Shown here piece by piece: positions 18,449 to 29,093 of a stretch of DNA of 64,000 bases. Position 1 is the stretch's first letter. Each line of letters starts with the position of its first letter. This DNA is from Lysinibacillus sp. JNUCC-52 (GTDB lineage: Bacteria > Bacillota > Bacilli > Bacillales_A > Planococcaceae): the NCBI RefSeq assembly GCF_015999545.1, contig NZ_CP065546.1, positions 3,938,001 through 4,002,000 on the forward strand, in the 5' to 3' direction. The notes under the pieces were generated by a model that had not been told where the DNA came from, searched no databases, and saw only the letters and a program-made list of their open reading frames with translations. Made by a program: the position numbers and the translations under genes.

Positions 18449-19397
18449 AAATTTAGCTTTTGAAGAACCTGTAGTACAATTGCGTGAAAAAATTGATGAA
18501 TTAAAAACGATTGCTGCTGAAGCGGACGTAGATATGTCGGGAGAAATTGAAAAGCTAGAAACGCGTTTAACGCAACTCGAGCAATCAATCTATGCCAATA
18601 TGAAGCCTTGGGATCGCGTGCAAGTGGCAAGACATCCTGAACGCCCAACAACGCTACAATATATTGAGGCAATGTGTGAAAACTTTATTGAATTACACGG
18701 AGATCGTACATTTGGAGATGATGCAGCGATTTTAGGTGGAATTGCTCTATTTGAAGGACAACCAGTCACAATTATTGGACACCAACGTGGTAAATCTACA
18801 AAAGAAAATATTCGTCGTAATTTTGGGATGCCACATCCAGAAGGTTATCGTAAAGCGTTACGCTTAATGAAACAAGCAGAGAAATTTAATCGTCCGATTA
18901 TTTGTTTTATAGATACAAAAGGTGCCTATCCTGGTAAAGCAGCAGAAGAGCGTGGTCAGAGTGAGGCGATAGCTCGTAATTTAGTAGAAATGGCGGGTTT
19001 ATCTGTACCAGTCATTAGCATCGTTATTGGAGAAGGCGGTAGTGGTGGCGCACTAGCTCTAGGTGTAGCAAATCGCGTTTACATGTTAGAGAACTCTACC
19101 TATTCTGTTATTTCTCCAGAGGGTGCTGCTTCAATTTTATGGCGTGATGGTAGCCTTGCTAAGCAAGCAGCTGAGGCAATGCGTATTACTGCACCTGATT
19201 TAAAAGAGCTTGGTGTGATTGATGGTATTATTCCAGAGATTACTGGTGGAGCACATCGTAATGTGGCGAAGCAGGCTATCTATATAAAAGAATGTATTAG
19301 TGACACACTAAAAAAATTAAATACTTTAAATGGTGAGCAATTAATCGATGACCGATATGATAAATTTAAAAAAATCGGACAATATATAGAAGTATAG
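18441..19397 (+). CDS. accA: Acetyl-CoA carboxylase carboxyltransferase alpha subunit
   Basis: Partner of AccD. 318 residues: an N-terminal coiled-coil segment (about 10-50, LEKRLTQLEQ-like), then the crotonase domain with [29 protein letters not shown] and the oxyanion-loop [12 protein letters not shown]. The ATG at 18441 lies within the end of accD (ATGTCTAA), after AGGTGG; the frame from 18429 starts inside accD without a better site. Confidence 0.97.
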   Translation: MSKNLAFEEPVVQLREKIDELKTIAAEADVDMSGEIEKLETRLTQLEQSIYANMKPWDRVQVARHPERPTTLQYIEAMCENFIELHGDRTFGDDAAILGGIALFEGQPVTIIGHQRGKSTKENIRRNFGMPHPEGYRKALRLMKQAEKFNRPIICFIDTKGAYPGKAAEERGQSEAIARNLVEMAGLSVPVISIVIGEGGSGGALALGVANRVYMLENSTYSVISPEGAASILWRDGSLAKQAAEAMRITAPDLKELGVIDGIIPEITGGAHRNVAKQAIYIKECISDTLKKLNTLNGEQLIDDRYDKFKKIGQYIEV

Positions 19398-19487
19398 GCA
19401 AATCACATAGCAATGCTTTGAAGGTCTAATTCGTTAAATTAAAGCGAAATATTTATAAAAAATGTTAAATTTTAGATGCTTTGTGAT

Positions 19488-19524
19488 GGAAAGAGTGTGT
19501 GAAAGCGCATTCTTTTCATTTTTT
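19488..19524 (+). terminator. Probable terminator after accA
   Basis: GGAAAGAGTGTG pairs with CGCATTCTTTTC, partly through G-T pairs, followed by ATTTTTT. The T-run is interrupted, so strength is uncertain. Confidence 0.5.
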
Positions 19525-19567
19525 ATGTAAAAGTTATGTTTTTCTAGCTCTAGAACCCTTACATAGT

Positions 19568-20585
<1,018 letters not shown>

Positions 20586-20612
20586 TTTCGCGTAAAACGG
20601 AGTGGGCAGAGA

Positions 20613-22373
20613 ATGAGAAAAACAAAAATCGTATGTACAATTGGTCCGGCAAGTGAGTCACCAGAAATCTTAGAAAAACTAATTGAGGCAGGTATGAATG
20701 TAGCCCGCTTGAATTTTTCACACGGTTCACATGAAGAACACGAAGTGCGCATTAATTTAATTCGTGAAGTTGCAGAAAAATTAGGGAAACCAGTAGGTAT
20801 TTTGCTCGACACAAAAGGACCTGAAATTCGTACGCATAATATGCAAAATGGTGAACTACATTTAAAAGCAGGTCAAGTAATCGATATTTCGATGACAGAA
20901 GTAGAAGGAACAGAAGCAAGTTTTTCTGTTACGTATGAACGACTAATCGAAGATGTGCAACAAAACTCAATTATTTTATTAGATGATGGTTTAATTCAAT
21001 TACGTGTGTTAGCAACTGATACGGAAAAAGGGCTTATCCACACAATAGTAGAAAATGCTGGTGTCTTAAAAAATAAAAAGGGTGTTAATGTCCCTGGGGT
21101 TTCAGTTCAACTACCTGGAATCACTGAAAAAGATGCACAGGATATTTTATTTGGTATTAAACAAGGTGTGGATTTTATTGCAGCTTCATTCGTTCGACGA
21201 GCTAAGGATGTATTAGAAATTCGCGAATTACTTGAACAAAATGGCGGTAGTCATATTCAAATTATCCCGAAAATCGAGAACCAAGAAGGTGTCGATAATA
21301 TCGACGAAATCATTCTAGTATCAGACGGATTAATGGTTGCACGTGGTGATCTAGGCGTAGAAATTCCAGCTGAAGAAGTACCATTAGTGCAAAAGAAATT
21401 AATCTTAAAATGTAACCAAGTTGGTAAACCAGTTATTACAGCTACTCAAATGTTAGACTCTATGCAACGCAATCCTCGACCAACTCGAGCTGAAGCAAGT
21501 GACGTTGCGAACGCTATTATTGATGGAACAGATGCGATTATGCTTTCTGGTGAAACAGCAGCAGGGACATACCCTGTTGAATCAGTACAAACAATGAACA
21601 AAATTGCACAACGTACAGAAGATTCATTAGATTATAAAGCAATCGTTTCTACACGTAGTCGTGAAAAAGAAGCGAATATGACAGAGGCTATTTCTCAGGC
21701 CGTAGCATATACGTCGATAAACTTAGGGGTTAAAGCTGTTTTAGCACCGACAGAAAGTGGAAACACGGCTAGAATGATTGCAAAATATCGTCCTGGTGTT
21801 CCGATTGTCGCTGTTACAGGTTCGGAAAACACTGCAAATACACTAACACTTGTGTGGGGTGTTTATCCTGTAGTTTGTCAACGTGTTACAACGACAGACG
21901 AAATTTTAGAACTAGCAGTTGACGAAAGCTTGAAGCATGGCTTTGTAAATCATGGTGATGCAGTTGTCATTACAGCAGGTGTCCCTGTTGGGGAAGCTGG
22001 AACAACGAACTTAATGAAAGTACACATTATTGGCGATTTACTTGCGCGCGGTCAAGGAATTGGCAAAGCGTCGGTAATCGGTAAAACAGTAGTAGCAAAA
22101 AATGCAGCTGAAGCATTAGCGTATGATACAGAAGGCTGTATTTTAGTAACGGTCGGTTCAGATCGTGATATGATGCCAGCTATTGAAAATTGTATTGGGT
22201 TAATTACAGAGGAAGGCGGACTAACAAGTCATGCCGCTGTAGTAGGGCTAAGCCTTGGTATTCCTGTAATCGTCGGTGTAAAAGAAGCGACATCATTAAT
22301 TCGCCACGGTCAAGAAATAACAATGGATGCTGAAACAGGTGTTATTTATAAAGGACATGCTAGCGTACTTTAA
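20613..22373 (+). CDS. pyk: Pyruvate kinase with C-terminal PEP-utilizer domain
   Basis: Converts phosphoenolpyruvate and ADP to pyruvate and ATP. 586 residues: the catalytic core includes [18 protein letters not shown] and the [12 protein letters not shown] segment. After the regulatory C-domain there is an extra domain (about 475-586) with [19 protein letters not shown], the phosphohistidine-like domain typical of Bacillaceae pyruvate kinases. Last gene of the pfkA operon, closed by a strong terminator. Confidence 0.98.
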   Translation: MRKTKIVCTIGPASESPEILEKLIEAGMNVARLNFSHGSHEEHEVRINLIREVAEKLGKPVGILLDTKGPEIRTHNMQNGELHLKAGQVIDISMTEVEGTEASFSVTYERLIEDVQQNSIILLDDGLIQLRVLATDTEKGLIHTIVENAGVLKNKKGVNVPGVSVQLPGITEKDAQDILFGIKQGVDFIAASFVRRAKDVLEIRELLEQNGGSHIQIIPKIENQEGVDNIDEIILVSDGLMVARGDLGVEIPAEEVPLVQKKLILKCNQVGKPVITATQMLDSMQRNPRPTRAEASDVANAIIDGTDAIMLSGETAAGTYPVESVQTMNKIAQRTEDSLDYKAIVSTRSREKEANMTEAISQAVAYTSINLGVKAVLAPTESGNTARMIAKYRPGVPIVAVTGSENTANTLTLVWGVYPVVCQRVTTTDEILELAVDESLKHGFVNHGDAVVITAGVPVGEAGTTNLMKVHIIGDLLARGQGIGKASVIGKTVVAKNAAEALAYDTEGCILVTVGSDRDMMPAIENCIGLITEEGGLTSHAAVVGLSLGIPVIVGVKEATSLIRHGQEITMDAETGVIYKGHASVL

Positions 22374-22380
22374 TAGATAA

Positions 22381-22424
22381 TAAAAAGGCTCTAGTATGGG
22401 GTAACCGTACTAGAGCTTTTTAAA
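22381..22424 (+). terminator. Terminator after pyk
   Basis: AAAAAGGCTCTAGTA pairs with TACTAGAGCTTTTT, about ten bases past the pyk stop. Confidence 0.92.
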
Positions 22425-22529
22425 TAACAAGGAAAATTAGTTTTTACACCAGTTTGTTTTTTAGTTGAAACTTATTGGGCTATAATAACGTATAGAAGGT
22501 ATAGCTTTTTCAATAGAAGGGAGAAAAAG

Positions 22530-22919
22530 ATGAAAAAATTTTTTCTTAGTTTTGTTGTATATGCACTAGCCGAACTGGCGTTATTAATAGTTATTGGTCA
22601 AAATATTGGCGTTTTCAATACATTATTGCTTGTTGTCGCAACGACTATCATTGGCATTTATATAGCGAAAAATAAAGGTATCAATTCAGTAAAAAACGTA
22701 AAACATATGGTAGCGCGAGGAGAAGCTCCTGGACCTGCATTAGTTGATGCAATGTTAAACTTTAGTGGTGGTGTACTTTTAGCATTACCTGGTTTTATTA
22801 CAGATATCATTGGTTTACTAATGTTGCTACCAGTGACACGTAAATTGTTCCAACCACTTGTATTTTATTGGATGCGTAAAAAAATGAAAAAAGGTCAATT
22901 TATTATCGTTCAAAAATAG
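22530..22919 (+). CDS. fxsA: FxsA family membrane protein
   Basis: Small inner-membrane protein of 129 residues. It has an N-terminal pair of hydrophobic segments (about 3-45: LSFVVYALAELALLIVIGQN), a further segment with GGVLLALPGFITDIIGLLMLLP (about 72-94) and a basic C-terminus. These are the FxsA signature features; the E. coli member suppresses phage T7 exclusion by F, which does not reveal the normal role. Its end overlaps the convergent ytvI by 17 bases. Confidence 0.92.
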   Translation: MKKFFLSFVVYALAELALLIVIGQNIGVFNTLLLVVATTIIGIYIAKNKGINSVKNVKHMVARGEAPGPALVDAMLNFSGGVLLALPGFITDIIGLLMLLPVTRKLFQPLVFYWMRKKMKKGQFIIVQK

Positions 22920-23868
22920 ACTTTTCTTTCAGCTTAACAGCTAAAAATAAAAAAATTGGGCTGAGTAAAATACCGTAAAAACCAAATAATAAGATAGAGG
23001 CAGCGCTGATGAAAAACGTATGAAACGTTCGTAATTGCAAGGTATTAGACCAAAGCATGGATTCAGCGAGCTGCCTTGTTAGTTGGACAAACAAATATAA
23101 AAGTAAAATTGCAACACATAAAAAGGTATTGCCATTGAAATAAAAATAAATGCTCATTGGTACGAGAAATACGCCGATACCAAAGAAGGGCAGTACATCT
23201 GCAAATGCAACAATAAATGCTTTAATAATGGCTTGTTCAAATTGAAGGATCATAAAGCCTGCGCAAAGTATAAGCAATGTTATCGTAAATAATTGAAATT
23301 CTACGTAGACAAAGTAATGAAAAAGTTGCATGACTTTCGAAAAATGGGCTTGCCATTGATTTCTATATTTTTTAGGGACATATTGAAAAAACCAGTACCG
23401 TGATTTTCTTGTTTCAATTAAAGCGAAATAATACGCGACAAGAAATATAAAAACTTCGATAACGTGCTTCATAAACATTTGAAATAAATTTGCAGTATAC
23501 ACTACGATAGAATCAAAAATAGACATTGACTTTTCTTGCAAAAATTGTATAAATATAGATTCGTACTCAGTGAACAACGGAAAGTTTTGAAGTGTGTCAC
23601 GTATCTCAGGAAAGATGAGTATAATACTGTTTATTGAGATGATTATGAGGAGAACTATACAGGAAAGTATTAGTATTTCTACTATAATAGCGGCAATCCA
23701 ATAATTAACTTTACAGTACTTATGAAGGAAATTTATTATCGGATAGGTTGTAAATGATAAAAAAATTGCCAGTGATACAGGTAGAACGAACCAAAGTATC
23801 ACTAAGTAAAAAATAAATAATAAAACATTAATAGTTCTTTCGTATGAAAAATATTTAATATTCCTCAT
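22903..23868 (-). CDS. ytvI: AI-2E family transporter-like membrane protein YtvI
   Basis: Polytopic membrane protein of 321 residues with 7-8 transmembrane segments, of the AI-2E/PerM family. The conserved later part reads IIKAFIVAFADVLPFFGIGVFLVP, the usual PxxG loop. Substrate not known; family members include sodium/proton antiporters and proposed autoinducer exporters. The frame could start at 23985, but ATG at 23866-23868 has GGGGTGA upstream and starts just before the first membrane segment. It is tail-to-tail with fxsA. Confidence 0.88.
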   Translation of the reverse strand: MRNIKYFSYERTINVLLFIFYLVILWFVLPVSLAIFLSFTTYPIINFLHKYCKVNYWIAAIIVEILILSCIVLLIIISINSIILIFPEIRDTLQNFPLFTEYESIFIQFLQEKSMSIFDSIVVYTANLFQMFMKHVIEVFIFLVAYYFALIETRKSRYWFFQYVPKKYRNQWQAHFSKVMQLFHYFVYVEFQLFTITLLILCAGFMILQFEQAIIKAFIVAFADVLPFFGIGVFLVPMSIYFYFNGNTFLCVAILLLYLFVQLTRQLAESMLWSNTLQLRTFHTFFISAASILLFGFYGILLSPIFLFLAVKLKEKSIFER

Positions 23869-24018
23869 TTTAACAAATTCACCCCAATTCAAATGAAAAT
23901 ATATTGTCAAAATATACAAAATACCCTCTTTAGTACGCTTATCTAGTCGCTCGTCCGACTTTTTCTTAATTTGAAGGATTTTCATTCACAAAGCTGTCAA
24001 AAATGATTATAATAACAA

Positions 24019-24032
24019 TGTAAGCGATTTAC
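24019..24032. promoter_or_regulatory. Candidate CcpA site (cre) upstream of citZ, site 1
   Basis: TGTAAGCGATTTAC matches the cre consensus TGWNANCGNTNWCA at 12 of 14 positions, failing at the last two. B. subtilis citZ is catabolite-repressed. Confidence 0.4.
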
Positions 24033-24072
24033 TTAATGGTTCATGTGAGCAAAATCGTAAATGCTATGGTTG

Positions 24073-24086
24073 AAAAAGCGTTTACA
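24073..24086. promoter_or_regulatory. Candidate CcpA site (cre) upstream of citZ, site 2
   Basis: AAAAAGCGTTTACA matches TGWNANCGNTNWCA at 12 of 14 positions, failing at the first two. It lies 34 bases before the citZ ATG. Confidence 0.45.
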
Positions 24087-24119
24087 ACAAAAATTATTAG
24101 TATGAGGGAGCGATAATTT

Positions 24120-25235
24120 ATGTCAGCAACAAAAGGATTAGAAGGTATCGTAGCAGCGGAATCTAAAATCAGTTCAATTATCGATGACACACTTACATAT
24201 GTTGGTTACAACATTGATGATTTAGCAGATAACGCATCATTTGAAGAGGTAATTTACCTACTTTGGCATACTCGTTTACCTAAAGCGGACGAGCTTGCTG
24301 AATTAAAACAACAATTGGCAGACAACATGTCTATTCCACAAGCAATTGTAGACCAATTCAAAACTTACCCACTTTCAACTGTACATCCAATGGCTGCACT
24401 TCGTACGGCAGTATCTTTACTTGGTGTATTCGATGAAGAAGCGGATGTTATGGATCCAGAAGCTAACTACCGTAAAGCAATTCGTCTACAAGCTAAAATT
24501 GCTACTGTTGTTACTGCATTTGCACGTGTACGTAAAGGTTTAGAGCCAATTCAACCTAAAGCAGAACTTAGCTATGCAGCAAACTTCCTATATATGTTAA
24601 AAGGTGAAGAGCCAGCACCAATCGAAATAGAAGCATTCGATAAAGCGTTAGTATTACATGCTGACCATGAATTAAATGCATCTACATTTACTGCACGTGT
24701 ATGTGTAGCTACATTATCAGATGTATATTCTGGTGTAACTGCAGCTATCGGTGCATTAAAAGGACCACTTCATGGCGGTGCAAACGAGCAAGTTATGAAG
24801 ATGTTAACTGAAATTGGTTCTCTTGAAAATGTTGAATCTTACATTCAAAATAAATTAGATAACAAAGAAAAAATCATGGGCTTCGGTCACCGCGTATACC
24901 GCAAAGGCGACCCACGTGCACCACACTTACGTGTAATGTCACAAAAATTAACTGAACTAACTGGTAAACCAGAGCTTTATGAAATGTCAGTTAAAATCCA
25001 TGACATGATTGTTGAACAAAAGAAATTACCTGCAAACGTAGACTTCTTCTCTGCATCAGTGTACGATTCTTTAGGCATCGATCATGACTTATTCACACCA
25101 ATCTTTGCAGTTTCACGTACTTCTGGTTGGGTAGCACATATTCTTGAGCAATATGCTAACAACCGCCTGATCCGTCCACGTGCTGAGTATGTTGGACCAG
25201 GTATGCAAAAATATGTTCCAATCAGTGAGCGCTGA
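24120..25235 (+). CDS. citZ: Citrate synthase
   Basis: Condenses acetyl-CoA and oxaloacetate to citrate. 371 residues, the length of the Bacillus CitZ type. Catalytic regions are visible: GPLHGGANEQV with the first active-site histidine, GFGHRVYRKGDPRA with the second, and the aspartate in NVDFFSASVYDSLGI. GAGGGAG precedes ATG. First gene of the citZ-icd-mdh region, with two cre-like sites upstream. Confidence 0.98.
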   Translation: MSATKGLEGIVAAESKISSIIDDTLTYVGYNIDDLADNASFEEVIYLLWHTRLPKADELAELKQQLADNMSIPQAIVDQFKTYPLSTVHPMAALRTAVSLLGVFDEEADVMDPEANYRKAIRLQAKIATVVTAFARVRKGLEPIQPKAELSYAANFLYMLKGEEPAPIEIEAFDKALVLHADHELNASTFTARVCVATLSDVYSGVTAAIGALKGPLHGGANEQVMKMLTEIGSLENVESYIQNKLDNKEKIMGFGHRVYRKGDPRAPHLRVMSQKLTELTGKPELYEMSVKIHDMIVEQKKLPANVDFFSASVYDSLGIDHDLFTPIFAVSRTSGWVAHILEQYANNRLIRPRAEYVGPGMQKYVPISER

Positions 25236-25260
25236 TTCGGAAAATATGCTAGAATATTTG

Positions 25261-25286
25261 GGACTGTGTTACCTATAACACAGTCC
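25261..25286 (+). other. mRNA stem-loop in the citZ-icd intergenic region
   Basis: GGACTGTGTT pairs perfectly with AACACAGTCC around ACCTAT, without a T-run. It lies 25 bases past the citZ stop and 30 bases before icd; a processing or stability element is more likely than a terminator. Confidence 0.6.
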
Positions 25287-25315
25287 TATGATTATGAATT
25301 TAGGAGGCAACAACA

Positions 25316-26578
25316 ATGTCAAACAAAATTGTAGTTGAAAACGGCGTACTTAATGTACCAAACAATCCAGTAATCCCATTCATCGAAGGTGACGGAATCG
25401 GTCCTGATATTTGGGCAGCAGCATCTCGCGTAATTGACGCAGCTGTAGAAAAAGCTTATAACGGTGAAAAGAAAATCGAATGGTTAGAAGTTCTAGCTGG
25501 TGAAAAAGCATTCAACCAAACTGGCGAATGGTTACCACAAGAAACTTTAGATAAAATTAACGAATACCTAATCGCAATTAAAGGTCCTCTTACTACTCCA
25601 ATCGGTGGTGGTATCCGCTCTCTAAACGTAGCATTACGTCAACAACTTGATTTATATGTTTGCCTACGTCCAGTACGTCACTTTGATGGAGTACCTTCTC
25701 CAGTTAAACGCCCAGAAGACGTTGATATGGTTATCTTCCGTGAAAACACAGAAGACATCTATGCTGGTATCGAATTCGAATCAGGCTCTGAACAAGCTAA
25801 AAAAATCATCAACTTCTTACAATCAGAATTTGGTGTAAATCAAATCCGTTTCCCAGAAACTTCAGGTATCGGTGTAAAACCTGTATCTAAAGAAGGTACT
25901 GAACGTTTAGTTCGTTCTGCTATCGAATATGCAATCAAACATAACCGTCCTTCTGTAACATTAGTGCACAAAGGTAACATCATGAAATTCACTGAAGGTG
26001 GATTCAAAAAATGGGGTTATGAATTAGCTGAAACTGAATTTGCTGATCAAACATTCACTTGGAACCAATATGATGCAATCAAAGCTGACCAAGGCGAAGA
26101 AGCAGCAAACAAAGCACAAGCTGATGCTTTAGCAGCTGGTAAAATCTTAGTAAAAGATTCAATCGCTGATATCTTCTTACAACAAATCTTAACTCGTCCA
26201 ACTGAGTTCGATGTAGTAGCTACAATGAACTTAAATGGTGACTATATTTCTGATGCATTAGCTGCACAAGTTGGTGGTATCGGTATTGCTCCAGGAGCGA
26301 ACATTAACTACGTAACTGGTCACGCAATCTTCGAAGCTACTCACGGTACAGCTCCAAAATATGCTGGTCAAGATAAAGTAAACCCATCTTCAGTATTACT
26401 TTCAGGTGTATTAATGCTTGAACACTTAGGATGGCAAGAAGCAGCTGACATGATCACTAAATCTGTAGAGAATACAATCTCTTCTAAAGTTGTAACTTAT
26501 GACTTCGCTCGTTTAATGGACGGCGCTACAGAAGTGAAATGTTCAGAATTCGCTAACGAACTAATTAAAAACCTATAA
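25316..26578 (+). CDS. icd: Isocitrate dehydrogenase (NADP)
   Basis: Oxidative decarboxylation of isocitrate to 2-oxoglutarate. 420 residues, the Bacillus length. It has [13 protein letters not shown] near the N-terminus, the substrate serine region [35 protein letters not shown], and the coenzyme region [13 protein letters not shown], whose type is that of NADP-dependent enzymes. AGGAGGC precedes ATG. It follows citZ after 80 bases. Confidence 0.98.
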   Translation: MSNKIVVENGVLNVPNNPVIPFIEGDGIGPDIWAAASRVIDAAVEKAYNGEKKIEWLEVLAGEKAFNQTGEWLPQETLDKINEYLIAIKGPLTTPIGGGIRSLNVALRQQLDLYVCLRPVRHFDGVPSPVKRPEDVDMVIFRENTEDIYAGIEFESGSEQAKKIINFLQSEFGVNQIRFPETSGIGVKPVSKEGTERLVRSAIEYAIKHNRPSVTLVHKGNIMKFTEGGFKKWGYELAETEFADQTFTWNQYDAIKADQGEEAANKAQADALAAGKILVKDSIADIFLQQILTRPTEFDVVATMNLNGDYISDALAAQVGGIGIAPGANINYVTGHAIFEATHGTAPKYAGQDKVNPSSVLLSGVLMLEHLGWQEAADMITKSVENTISSKVVTYDFARLMDGATEVKCSEFANELIKNL

Positions 26579-26684
26579 TTTTTACGAATCTGTAAAAATG
26601 ATCACTGTAACAATCCAGCGCAGTCAACAGATATTTGTTTAATGTAACATTGGTTTGCTACAGTAATATTAGTACCTGGTTTAA

Positions 26685-26719
26685 TGGAGGGAGAGAGAAT
26701 TTATTCTCCTCCCTTTTTT
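26685..26719 (+). terminator. Terminator between icd and mdh
   Basis: GGAGGGAGAGAGAA pairs with TTCTCCTCCC (one bulge), followed by TTTTTT. mdh can thus be partly separated from citZ-icd transcription. Confidence 0.8.
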
Positions 26720-26750
26720 AGCATATAACCTAAAAAAGGAGCGTATTCAA

Positions 26751-27689
26751 ATGACTTTGAAACGTAAAAAAATCTCAGTAATCGGTGGCGGATTCACCGG
26801 CGCTACTGCAGCATTTTTAGCAGCACAAAAGGAACTTGGCGATGTTGTATTAGTAGATATCCCACAAGCTGAAAACCCAACAAAAGGTAAAGCTTTAGAC
26901 ATGTGGGAAGCTGCTCCAATACAAGGTTTTGATTCTTTTGTAAAAGGTACTTCTAACTATGAAGACACTGCAGATTCTGATGTAGTAATCATTACTGCGG
27001 GTGTTGCCCGTAAACCTGGCATGAGCCGTGACGACTTAGTTCAAATTAACCAAGGAGTTATGAAAACTGTTGCAAAAGAAATCGCAACTCATTCGCCAAA
27101 TGCAACCATTATCGTATTAACAAACCCTGTTGATGCGATGACTTACACAGTATTCAAAGAAACAGGATTCCCTAAAAACCGAGTAATCGGTCAATCTGGT
27201 GTATTGGATACTGCTCGTTTCTGTGCTTTTGTTGCAGAAGAGCTAAACATCTCTGTAAAAGACATCACTGGTTTTGTATTAGGTGGCCATGGTGACACAA
27301 TGGTACCACTTACTCGTTATTCATTTGCTGGTGGTATTCCTTTAGAAACTTTAATCGCGCCAGAGCGTTTAGAAGCAATCGTTGATCGTACACGTAATGG
27401 TGGTGCAGAAATCGTGAACTTACTTGGAAATGGTTCTGCCTACTATGCTCCAGCAGCAGCACTTATTGAAATGGCTGAAGCAATCATTAAAGATCAAAAG
27501 CGTATTCTACCATCAATCGCATACTTAGAAGGTGAATATGGTTACAATGATATTTACTTAGGCGTACCGACATTATTAGGTGCAAACGGTATCGAAAAAA
27601 TCTTTGAGCTTGAACTAACTGACAAAGAAAAGGCGGAATTGGATAACTCTGCTGATGCCGTAAAAGCAGTTATGAAAGTTTTAGCTTAA
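26751..27689 (+). CDS. mdh: Malate dehydrogenase (LDH-like)
   Basis: NAD-dependent oxidation of malate to oxaloacetate. 312 residues of the LDH-like Firmicute MDH group. The N-terminal Rossmann motif is [21 protein letters not shown] with substrate arginines follows, and the catalytic histidine is in [11 protein letters not shown]. The AAAAAGGAGCG site precedes ATG. Usual third member of the citZ-icd-mdh set. Confidence 0.98.
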   Translation: MTLKRKKISVIGGGFTGATAAFLAAQKELGDVVLVDIPQAENPTKGKALDMWEAAPIQGFDSFVKGTSNYEDTADSDVVIITAGVARKPGMSRDDLVQINQGVMKTVAKEIATHSPNATIIVLTNPVDAMTYTVFKETGFPKNRVIGQSGVLDTARFCAFVAEELNISVKDITGFVLGGHGDTMVPLTRYSFAGGIPLETLIAPERLEAIVDRTRNGGAEIVNLLGNGSAYYAPAAALIEMAEAIIKDQKRILPSIAYLEGEYGYNDIYLGVPTLLGANGIEKIFELELTDKEKAELDNSADAVKAVMKVLA

Positions 27690-27701
27690 TAAAAGCTTAT
27701 G

Positions 27702-27736
27702 AAATCGAGTAGGAATCATTCTTACTCGATTTTTTA
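27702..27736 (+). terminator. Terminator after mdh
   Basis: AAATCGAGTAGGAAT pairs with ATTCTTACTCGATTTTTT. Confidence 0.88.
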
Positions 27737-27880
27737 TACATAAAGATACTGGAAATAAACAGCTTCTTTTGTTCTTTATAATATGCATAAACATAAAATG
27801 GTTATTCTGCTTTTCATTGTACTTTTAGAATAAAATTGATACTATGAAGGTAGTATGATAGAAAAGGGGTTGGCGTATCT

Positions 27881-28321
27881 TTGCTTCAAAAGAACAGTAA
27901 GCTTGGTCTCACTATTGATGAAATTACAGTTGGCGAGAAAATTCATATTACTGAAAAAATAGAAGATAAGGATTTATTGCTTTATTTAGGACTTACAAAT
28001 GATAATAATCCGCTTTACATTCAACATGATTATGCAGCGATGACGCCTTTTAAAAAGCCGATTGTACCAACTATTATGTTAAATGGTATTATTACGTCAG
28101 CTGTGTCGAAGTATATTCCAGGACCTGGTGCGCGTATTATAGAACAACATTTAACCTATTTAGGGCCACTCTATCATTATGAATTATTTGATACGCTTTT
28201 AGAGGTAACAGAAGTAAATAAAATACAGAATACCATTACCGTATCTGTACTCTCCTATAATGAACAAAAACAGCTAGTAATTGAAGGTACATTGTTGGTG
28301 ACACCACCACTAGCATTATAG
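27881..28321 (+). CDS. MaoC-like hotdog-fold protein
   Basis: 146 residues resembling the MaoC dehydratase/enoyl-CoA hydratase hotdog fold. The stretch LTNDNNPLYIQHDYA (about 48-62) contains the N-x-x-H-type element of MaoC proteins, followed by KPIVPTIMLNGIITSAVSKY. Likely acts on an acyl-CoA or acyl-ACP. Starts with TTG after AAAGGGG (11-base spacing). It sits between mdh and phoP, as a similar gene does in several Bacillus relatives. No operon partner is evident. Confidence 0.75.
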   Translation: MLQKNSKLGLTIDEITVGEKIHITEKIEDKDLLLYLGLTNDNNPLYIQHDYAAMTPFKKPIVPTIMLNGIITSAVSKYIPGPGARIIEQHLTYLGPLYHYELFDTLLEVTEVNKIQNTITVSVLSYNEQKQLVIEGTLLVTPPLAL

Positions 28322-28376
28322 GGAGAGTCTTGAGATTTGAAATGGGGGTTTCAAATCACTAACGGAGGCAATATAC

Positions 28377-29093
28377 ATGACAAAAACTATTTTAGTTGTA
28401 GAAGATGAATTTTCGATTGCGACCTTATTAAAATATAATTTAGAACAGGCTGGCTATTTAGTTGAAACAGCAGCAGACGGTTTAGAAGGGTTAAATAAAG
28501 CAATGGAAATACAGCCTGATTTAATCCTTTTGGACTTGATGCTCCCTAAGCTAGATGGCATGGAAGTTTGTAAACAAATTCGTCAGCAACGTATGAATAC
28601 ACCAATCATTATGCTAACGGCAAAAGACGATGAGTTCGATAAAGTGCTTGGTTTGGAGCTAGGGGCAGATGATTATATGACAAAACCCTTTAGCCCACGT
28701 GAAGTTTTAGCACGTGTCAAAGCAGTCTTAAGAAGGTTTACACAAAATGTTGTAGTAGAGGATAAAGATGAGCCTCAAGAAAAAATGTATGAGTTTGGAC
28801 AACTGCGTGTATTTCCTGAGCGTTTTGAAGTGTTTTTACAAGAAGAAGCACTTGAATTTACACCAAAGGAATTTGAACTACTTATTTATTTATTAGAAAA
28901 TAAAAACCGTGTATTAACTCGCGATCAATTATTAAGTGCTGTTTGGAAATATGATTTTGCTGGCGATACTCGTATTGTGGATGTGCATATTAGCCACCTC
29001 CGCGATAAAATTGAAGAAAATAGTCGTAAGCCGATGTTTATTAAAACAATTCGTGGTCTTGGCTATAAATTTGAGGAGCCGAAAACTTCATGA
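28377..29093 (+). CDS. phoP: Response regulator PhoP
   Basis: OmpR-type response regulator of 238 residues. Receiver domain (1-120) with acidic residues ED10-E11, phospho-acceptor Asp53 in LILLDLMLPKLDG, Thr in MLTAKDD and the switch lysine in MTKPFSP. The C-terminal winged helix (about 138-235) contains RVLTRDQLLSAVW. Located between mdh and phoR as in Bacillus, where PhoPR governs the phosphate-starvation response. It overlaps phoR by ATGA. Confidence 0.95.
   Translation: MTKTILVVEDEFSIATLLKYNLEQAGYLVETAADGLEGLNKAMEIQPDLILLDLMLPKLDGMEVCKQIRQQRMNTPIIMLTAKDDEFDKVLGLELGADDYMTKPFSPREVLARVKAVLRRFTQNVVVEDKDEPQEKMYEFGQLRVFPERFEVFLQEEALEFTPKEFELLIYLLENKNRVLTRDQLLSAVWKYDFAGDTRIVDVHISHLRDKIEENSRKPMFIKTIRGLGYKFEEPKTS

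Noticed and set aside
23869-23985. N-terminal extension of YtvI
   Set aside because: The extra 39 residues are not membrane-domain-like and GGGGTGA supports the internal ATG.
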